Assembly (NCBI GenBank): GCA_035222895.1
Contig: JAVYIG010001811.1
Coordinates: forward strand, 124,001 to 188,000
DNA from: Strongylocentrotus droebachiensis
Lineage: Eukaryota > Echinodermata > Echinoidea > Camarodonta > Strongylocentrotidae
Reading direction: 5' to 3'
DNA: 64,000 nt
The stretch's first letter is position 1, and the number at the start of each line of letters is the position of its first letter. The notes beneath the pieces were generated by a model, which saw only the letters and a program-made list of their open reading frames with translations, did no database searches and was not told the DNA's origin. The position numbers were made by a program, and so were the translations under genes. Below, in pieces: positions 56,948 through 64,000 of this stretch.

Positions 56948-57691
56948 AGGCCCGGTCACACAGGGAGGACGTATGGGGAACGCACGGCCAGCGCATTGGA
57001 AATTTGCAATTTGGGCCAGTGCGTTGTCGTTCGCTAGGCGTGCGTCATCATTCGTTACTCGTTCGTCGAGCGCGCTGGACCAACGCTGGACCAGCGCTAT
57101 GCATGCGTCGTCATTCGCTGTGTGCGTCGGGATTTTTTGAGCATGCTCAAAAACGTGCGCCGAGCTCGACGCATGAATATACACGCCAAAGGCACGCCAG
57201 ACATGCGCCGGAGCGCGCTAGACCAGCGCCAGACATGCGTGGAGCGCGCTAGACCAGCGCCAGACGCGGAGCACACGCCCTGTATACGCACAGCGCGCTA
57301 GCTACACGCCGTGTATTTTGTGTCAGCTCGCTAGCTTTTCCAAAATTATGACAAAAGTTAGGCACACGTTCTTTTCCGATTTCCAATGCGCTGGCCGTGC
57401 GTCGTAGAACGCGGTGCATGCGTGGACCATTCGTCCAGCGCGCTAGCAACACGTTGTGCATTCGTGGAAGTTGTTATCATGTGCGCTCTGTGTACGGTCT
57501 GTATGCGCACTGTATGCGCCCTGTATGCGCCCTGTATGCGCTCAGCGCGCTAGCAACACGCTATGCATTTGGTGTCAGCTCGCTGTAGCTTCGACAAAAG
57601 TTGGGCGCACGACAACGCACTGGCCAAAATTGCAAATTTCCAATGCGCTGGCCGTGCGTTCCCCATGCGTCCTCCCTGTGTGACCGGGCCT
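56948..57691. mobile_element. Harbinger-like MITE, second copy, 744 bp
   Basis: Same termini (AGGCCCGGTCACACAG and inverted) and TAA on both sides (56945-56947, 57692-57694). Nearly identical to 25203-25918; the length difference is mainly an extra GACCAGCGCCAGACATGCG-type internal repeat. High identity means recent mobility or conversion. Confidence 0.85.
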
Positions 57692-58098
57692 TAATGAATC
57701 TTTAGTATTTATAGCAATGTTGTATACACATTTATTTGGCGTAAACCAATCTACAAGACCACAACTTATTGTTCCTTGTAAGTTACTCGGATCCTCTTAG
57801 TACCTCCATCGCTCTGATTTATTATCAAAGTCTGGGAATTGTTAGGAGGTAGAATATATTTTTCCTTTACATGGACATCCACTTGAAAATATGTAGTAGA
57901 TGATGAGGAAGTAGCACAATACAATGAACTCTATCTTTGTAACATGAAGGAACTTCATATAGATATAACAATCAAGGCATTACAAACTTAATGAAAATGA
58001 TGGGAAGCGTTATTGTGTTAGTGAGCTAGCCTTCGGAATAAGCACAGGTCACAAGTATATTGAAATATGTGTAGTGTGTATTTACCCCCCAAGAAAGG

Positions 58099-58119
58099 GT
58101 GTGTGTGTGTGTGTGTGTG
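58099..58119. repeat. (GT)n microsatellite
   Basis: A GT run in the D-type downstream spacer, positionally equivalent to 9087 and 49410. Confidence 0.9.
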
Positions 58120-59261
58120 GCAGGAAGGGGGATAAACAGCAACATTTGAATAATCCTTATCATTGTTTTTCTATATTCTGAATATATGATGTAATCAATA
58201 GATTTTGCTTTATTGGGAATTGAAAATGTTATGGTCATCAGTAATAGCTAATTCATCTTTAGGGCACCAGACAATGCTAAAGGTGCAGTGGAATAAAAAC
58301 TGTTGGTGGTGGTGGTGTACGTTTATTTCTATAAAACTTGTCCATTATAACATTATCGAAGTTCTTTGAATTCATGAATTAACGGATTCTTTAAGGGGCC
58401 TTTGTATCATTTTTCAGATAAAAGGGAATGGTGCTAAAGTAGTCAGTTCAATGCAGATGTACAAATAAAGATAATCTGAAATTGTGTTTGAAAACGGACC
58501 ATTATTAACGATAAAAATTGGGAAAATCTGATCTGATCGATTCCTTAATTCTCCCACCTTTATTATTACAATTTAAATACATTTTAGGTGAATTTAAATC
58601 TTCACAAAGCAATGAATTGGCTCTAACTACCATTCCAGACAAAGTGTTAACATATTATTAAAAGCCTGTCTTATGTCTTATTTTAATGGAAAAACGGTTG
58701 GGAATCTAATATATTTCTAGGTATTGCTAGTAGTAATACGTAATACGTTAAGTAATTTGTTGGATGCAGTCATTAAAAACTATCAGACCTTGCCATAATT
58801 ATATACACCGACTAGCTCTTTAATAACAAGAACTTTACCCTAGGGTAACTTGCCTCCTTCTGGGCAAGACTACTATTGGTCAGCCTCATTTATTTGCACG
58901 TGATTATCAACGCTATTTTCACGAAATAGGGCAATGAAAATACATTTCCCAAATGTTTGGTTTACTTAAAGAAACCTTTTGTCACTATGATACCCTTTGC
59001 ATTTCTAAAATAAACGTTAGTTATATTTTCAGAACCTTTAGCCGTTTAAGGTTCTTCGGTTGAGTACCGTTCTCTTTTGAACCGCAGCGCAGTATATAGA
59101 ACCCTTTCAGAATCTTTTTTTTCTTCTCAGAGTGCAACCCCATAATATCCATTATGATATACTTTATACGCTGCATATATAATACTTTATTCAATATCTT
59201 TCATATTGCCTAAATTAATAATATTAATTAATGCCTGATGTGTACCAAATCCGTACTAGTC

Positions 59262-60518
59262 TTATGCAATTCTGTAAGAAAACACGAATGCTATGATGCT
59301 TACACCATGGGCTATCGTTGATACTACCAGTACTGATATGAGCCATGTTTCCAGCAGGTATACAGTGATGTTTTTGCTTTGATTTGTCGACTGTATCGAC
59401 TGGTAAAAGTTACTTGTCGAGAGAATACTATTCCCTTCAGTTGACCCATCTGTAGTTGCCCGTGGATCAAGTGTTATATGCACGCTGATGGTTTGACATC
59501 GTAGTTCGTCAGTCGAATCGATGTGATGTTTGCTCATGCTGGAGGATTTAGCCATAGTTAAAATGTGGATACCTTCGTACTCTGTCGAGTCTAAAATCTC
59601 AATCCTGTTGATCTTAGACTTCGGGGAATCATTTTCTTCAAGACATAGGTATAACATGTTATTTTCCATATTTTGGAAACTATACGGCAGTACCTCACCA
59701 CTAGAATTGTTCCACCATGCAACTGAAATGCTCTCACTCGTACATGTAGCACAGCAATTCAGCTTTGTTTCCATACTTTGATTATACTTTACCAGGTGGC
59801 GTTGTGGTGTGAGAAAATGACATGTGTTTCTTACAATGCTTCTTCCATGAAAAACAACACAAACATGGTCAACATCAACCATAGCTTCAATATCGATATA
59901 AACACTGAATTCATGGGTCAGCATGAAATTGCCATCGAGCATAAGGTCTGGAGCCCGATCTTCAAATAGCAATTGATTTCCGGCAAGGAACTCTGCGCGT
60001 TCGTTGTTACTGACCTGTGTCCACTGACAAGACAGTTGAACCTTTCCTTTCTTTCTGTCTAGACTCGTGATGCAGGTGCTTTTACTGCTTTCAGCCACGG
60101 TCAAATAAAGTATCAGTGCTGTACACTTGCTTTCAGTCCCTTCATAAAGAACGATGAAGTGTTGTCCAGAATCTTCATCTTTGGTCGGTCTAATCAGAAC
60201 TTCAAACGTGTAGTTTTGGAACGGTGCAGTCAACTTATAACGTGTACTGATAGACGACTCGTTACTTGTACATTGCAGAGAACTGTTGCAGTTCATACTC
60301 CATGATGTATGCGGTGCCACCCACATAAGTGTTTGGTTTTCTAGTAAGGGCCCATTCAGATGAAATCTGGCAGATACACATTGACCATTCACTACCTCGA
60401 CAGATTCAAAGTTGTATTCACACATACTACTTGCGGATGATGTTTGTCGAACAAACGTGTTAAGAATGAAAGAAAATATCAGTACCTTCCATTTGAGGAA
60501 ACTCTGTCTTCTCCACAT
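59262..60518 (-). CDS. Receptor M: intact 418 aa Ig-like receptor with transmembrane segment and stub tail
   Basis: Residues 1-385 match D and L (signal peptide MWRRQSFLKWKVLIFSFIL, cysteine framework, DSGQH, stalk STEGNSILSTSNF). From about residue 388 it changes to YLLETWLISVLVVSTIAHG, then VSIIAFVFSYRIA and a stop: a transmembrane helix with a tail of four or five residues and no tyrosine motif besides SYRIA. R1 and R2 carry the same C-terminal module and shared 3' flank, so M is a chimera of a D-type ectodomain and a short-tail module, with the junction near 59350-59375. The helix has no Lys, Arg or Asp, only His. It could be a decoy, a competing receptor, or one signalling through a partner. 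Confidence 0.87.
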   Translation of the reverse strand: MWRRQSFLKWKVLIFSFILNTFVRQTSSASSMCEYNFESVEVVNGQCVSARFHLNGPLLENQTLMWVAPHTSWSMNCNSSLQCTSNESSISTRYKLTAPFQNYTFEVLIRPTKDEDSGQHFIVLYEGTESKCTALILYLTVAESSKSTCITSLDRKKGKVQLSCQWTQVSNNERAEFLAGNQLLFEDRAPDLMLDGNFMLTHEFSVYIDIEAMVDVDHVCVVFHGRSIVRNTCHFLTPQRHLVKYNQSMETKLNCCATCTSESISVAWWNNSSGEVLPYSFQNMENNMLYLCLEENDSPKSKINRIEILDSTEYEGIHILTMAKSSSMSKHHIDSTDELRCQTISVHITLDPRATTDGSTEGNSILSTSNFYQSIQSTNQSKNITVYLLETWLISVLVVSTIAHGVSIIAFVFSYRIA

Positions 60519-60863
60519 CTTGATCTTTCAGCTATACATTTTGCCTAAACAAACGTCTGGTCACAATCGAAATAACCGTCGAATATCTAAGGGTGGAGAG
60601 TATAACATGCAAACTCTGTTAAACTCTAGAGAAATAGATGATCAGTAAATGGAAGAGTGAAGCTTGTAAAGGTTAACATGATAGGAACGTCTCATTGTCA
60701 ACGAGAACACTGTAAACTGGAGTAATAATTATAACAGATGAGCCCGATATTGATACAAACAAAAGTGAAATGCATAAAATGGCGTCTGGTGGAAATCGCC
60801 TGGTTCTGTGCAATCAATCCGCCCATCTTTTGACTGTCATAAGCACTTATCAATTCTCAAACT

Positions 60864-60871
60864 GGGCGGAG
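60864..60871 (+). promoter_or_regulatory. GGGCGGAG element upstream of M
   Basis: About 345 bp upstream of the M start codon, with the same flanks as the D copy (CAAACTGGGCGGAGTTTGAT). Confidence 0.4.
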
Positions 60872-62682
60872 TTTGATTCACAATGGCACACTTAAAAGAA
60901 TATCTTACCATGAAACCGAAAGGTTTATATCAAATTTATCGTTTTGTTCTGTCACAGACATAGGAATAATACTCTCACGATCTTCTTATCTTAGAAATGA
61001 TTAATTGATCTAAATAAGAGATTCTCCGTGATAATTAATTGTTCATGTTTATGATGAAGCATTGAATCATTATAATGATCTTGATACATACAATTCTACT
61101 TCCCATTTGGTATGATTAAAAACCGAGTGAGGTCCCCACATGATATATGAATATTAATATGATGACAATGCTTATATCGAATGAATCTATGTGATTTTTA
61201 ATTGTAACATATTCTTTCTTTTTTGATAATTTGTTGGTATTACGCCTAAAAAAGAAATTAAGTATCATGTATCATCAGAATAGACAAATGCTATCACATT
61301 TCATTCATCTCATTCCATCTATACTTCTACTTCCAAACAAACTCGAGTTTATTGTTTGACAAAAGAGCGGTCAAACGGGAAGTATCATTTTAACTTTCAT
61401 AACAAATCCAATATTTAAATGGCATTCTAATTCGGTTGCTAACTAATACCACCTTCCTGCAAATAACAAATTAAACCCGAAACACCTTTCTTTGTGGATT
61501 TTTTATATTTTGTATCTTGATATCTTAATATTGATTTTAATTTCACCATTTGATCAACTTTAATTATCAGCCCATACCGTCGATTAAAATAGTTATTCGA
61601 AAGTGGATAAAGGAACCCTGAAAAAAAGAAAGTACTTTCACTAAAGATCTGTTGTCATACGTGAAAATCAAAAACTAAAACAAATTAAAAAGTCTCTTGA
61701 AATCATAAGACATTTACTTTTAATATTGGATCAGAAAGTCTAAAGGTAAGAGTCTCTAAACAATAACTAATGGTCATAAAGTTTTCTTTGAGTATGAGAG
61801 TAATAAACCACTTTATTTTTTTTCATGGTATAGATCTGTCGAGCCTCAGTCCAGTTTTCCAAGTGATCGAACCATTTATTATGTACAATAACACCCAGAA
61901 ATGAGCATTTATATGAGTCAGTAAGAAACACGAAGGGTCCTCGATGTCACAAATATATTGTTTAGGACTGTTTGTGTTATCCCTCCCCCACTTTTATTTA
62001 ACGCTGTTTGTGTAATAAAAGGGTCTTGGATGTTATTTTTTCTCCAGAATTCTGATAATGCATACATCCTGAATCAGACATAAGCTGTAAATTTGTATTT
62101 ATTCATTCATTCATTTATTTGCATGCATTAATCAATTTCCAAGGTTACATAAAATTACGGCACGGCAATTCATTTCATTTCATTTCACGGGGGCCTTCCT
62201 CAACCCGAGGACTTTTATTATTGAGACTACATATACAAAAATATGATAATGGATAAAATATTGACAAGAAAATCCTTATAGGCCTATGTAATAAGGGAGA
62301 AAACACGAAATATACCTCACTCAGTACTGTTCCTTCCATTCCATGTACTTATTTAGGTTACGTTTGAAAATTAGTAATGATGATGATAATGCACATTTGA
62401 GCTCTGGCGAGATTGAGTCCCAACATTTAGCACCATGATAACTGACTCTTTTTCTCAAAACAAGTTTTTAATTTGGGCAATACACAATTTTGTGTTGAGT
62501 ATGTTATGTTATAGTTCGAGCGCTTAAATTCAAATATATATGACAAGTCATTTGGACACCTGCTTTTTGAGATTTTCTACATCGTTTAAAGAGTGCGTCT
62601 GTTTCTTCTTATATTTAAGGAATAACTTTTTAAACTGCTGGTACAGAAGACTTGAGGAATATATTGCGTCAACTTGTAGTAC

Positions 62683-63290
62683 AGTTCGAAAGGCTCAATT
62701 TGGAATTATCTGAAGCTTCTTCAAAGAACCTTTCTTTTACTTTGTAATATTGTTTTATTAAACAAAAGTGCAATATTCTGAGATACATAGTTCCTTATCC
62801 TTTTAGTGAGGTACAGCTTTTGTATAACATATTTCCGCACAAAATTAACGATCCCATCCCAATCGAGATCCTAATCAAATTATATACCTAGATTTTTGCA
62901 ATAGCTTATATGTTTGAGTTTTACATTATTTATATATTCAAGCGTTCTATCTTTTACTTTTACTTTATATCCAATCAGCACGATATAGTGCACTTGTTCA
63001 TTCAGGTTGTTAGATACATAGATGGCAAAAATAACGGGGCCTAAATTGATCCTCCGTGGAATTCCACAAACTATATTGAACTTGTTACAAATTTGGACCG
63101 TTTTCCATCAATCAGTGTTGCTTATATTTTCCCATCTCGGATGTCTTGCAACGTTTGAACACAGGTATTTATTTCCTGTTTGTATTGTTTGGTTGAAAAT
63201 ATACGCTAAAGGTTTCGAAATAACATTAGCTATTGGTTTCAACTGAACAAAAGAAGAGGACTATTGTCAGTTCATGATGTTTTCTTAGGG
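62683..63290 (-). mobile_element. Decayed LINE fragment (reverse transcriptase pieces)
   Basis: Minus-strand translation gives ANVISKPLAYIFNQTIQTG (RT N-terminal block), then CGIPRRINLGPVIFAIYV (the GxPQGSxLGPxLF block), YCKNLGI and KLYLTKRIRNYVSQNIALLF (the thumb region) in order, with deletions and stops between. This resembles CR1/Jockey-type LINEs. It is absent from the equivalent point near 15165, so it was inserted into this unit only. Inactive. Confidence 0.7.
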
Positions 63291-64000
63291 GATAAATGGC
63301 AAATAAAGCCAATAAATCACAAAAAATAGTCAATGCCTGCCCCTTTCACTAAACATACACGATATTATATTTATTGGTTTATTTATTTATTTATTTACAT
63401 CCATTATCAAGTTGTCAAAGGTTACACAGAATAGTGGTACGACGATGAAATATATACATTCTGTAAATGAAGCGAATAACTCACAAAATGTTAGGCAATG
63501 CTTGCCTCGTTCAGAAAGCCCACGCAATATATAGTTATTAATTAATTAATTAATTAATTTGTAGTTTTATTTTTACAAGGCAGCATTGCCATTTACAGAA
63601 CTGCTTTCCACAATGGCCGTGTTGGCCTAGATTCAGTATACATAACATATACTTACAGATTGAAATGTACCAAATAATGATTTTAAGGGAATCTAAGAAT
63701 CTAAGAACTATATATTAATGATAAAGGCCAAATTAAAAGACTTTCTTTGAAACCAAAAAACATCGTAAACAGACGAATAAGAAAACCCAAAGACAAATAA
63801 ATAAATAAGAACAACAACAGAAAACAACTAAATCTACCTGTACTATGTAATATAAACCTCATTTCGAAAACAAATGTGGAGTAAAAAAAATTCATTACAA
63901 AGATAGCAACATAATTATGTCAGGATTCGATCACATCTCAATACTCAATATCTCAATATTCGTTGACATGCATAAATATATTTTAAGCTTTGAAAACAAA

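Larger units (their letters stand above)
56149..59261. other. Spacer between L and M
   Basis: To about 56400 it matches the D-type upstream spacer (23165-23475). From about 56400 on it matches the D-type downstream spacer (8270-9370), so one array unit ends and the next begins there. It is interrupted by a Harbinger-like MITE at 56948-57691 and contains a GT run at 58099-58119. 59130-59261 matches the sequence 3' of R2. No gene is seen. Confidence 0.6.
60519..64000. other. Spacer upstream of M to window end
   Basis: 60519-62650 matches 13163-15170 (M and D upstream regions). A LINE remnant interrupts it at about 62683-63290. The remainder to the window end matches 15360-16000, with TTTATT-rich repeats and a TTAA run near 63535-63560. 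No gene is seen; a 64-codon minus-strand frame near 63701-63895 is AT-rich noise. Confidence 0.6.

Overview
This window is AT-rich nuclear DNA from an animal. It has microsatellites, MITEs, decayed LINE pieces and long gene-free spacers, and no rRNA, clear tRNA gene or CRISPR. A marine invertebrate, perhaps an echinoderm or other deuterostome, would fit; that is a weak inference from repeat style and from the intronless tandem gene array, not from any gene I can name.

One gene family dominates. Thirteen loci, all on the minus strand, encode or once encoded type I membrane proteins from a single uninterrupted exon. Each has a signal peptide, an ectodomain of about 350-390 residues that I read as three Ig-like units on a conserved ten-cysteine framework, one transmembrane helix, and (except the last gene) a cytoplasmic tail of about 250-320 residues. 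The tails carry an ordered set of tyrosine motifs: an ITIM-like site (STYCSL or similar), then YAKPDMSRKTK, YDDPR, Y-x-N and a C-terminal YMN-type site. I do not recognise the family by name. Layout and motifs suggest an innate-immune or self/non-self receptor array with SH2-adaptor signalling tails.

Layout, left to right: locus A (1-720, broken, runs off the window); B (1942-4055, broken); C (5393-7477, intact); D (10961-13162, intact); E (16295-18352, intact, early C-terminus); an array unit whose D-like gene is deleted (about 19970-23654); remnant R1 (23655-24780) and F (24822-26900, broken, split by a Harbinger-like MITE); G (28070-30193, intact); remnant R2 (31888-32320) and H (32339-34534, one in-frame stop in the ectodomain); a 4.3 kb spacer; I (38876-41002, one in-frame stop in the tail); J (42406-44467, broken); K (45828-47912, intact); L (51848-54010, intact); M (59262-60518, intact but short-tailed).

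The region grew by segmental duplication. The B-C-D block (about 3.3-14.5 kb) is repeated as J-K-L (about 43.8-55.1 kb), about 40.4-40.9 kb away. A further diverged copy carries M (56.4-64 kb), and another is gene-less (20-23.6 kb). Several transposons sit in one copy only, so they date from after duplication. C and K differ much more in the ectodomain than in the tail. M pairs a D-type ectodomain with a transmembrane segment and a stub tail whose relatives survive as R1 and R2; this resembles the long-tail/short-tail pairing of vertebrate paired receptors. All identity figures are by-eye estimates, and motif roles are inferred from known SH2 and SH3 ligand consensuses.
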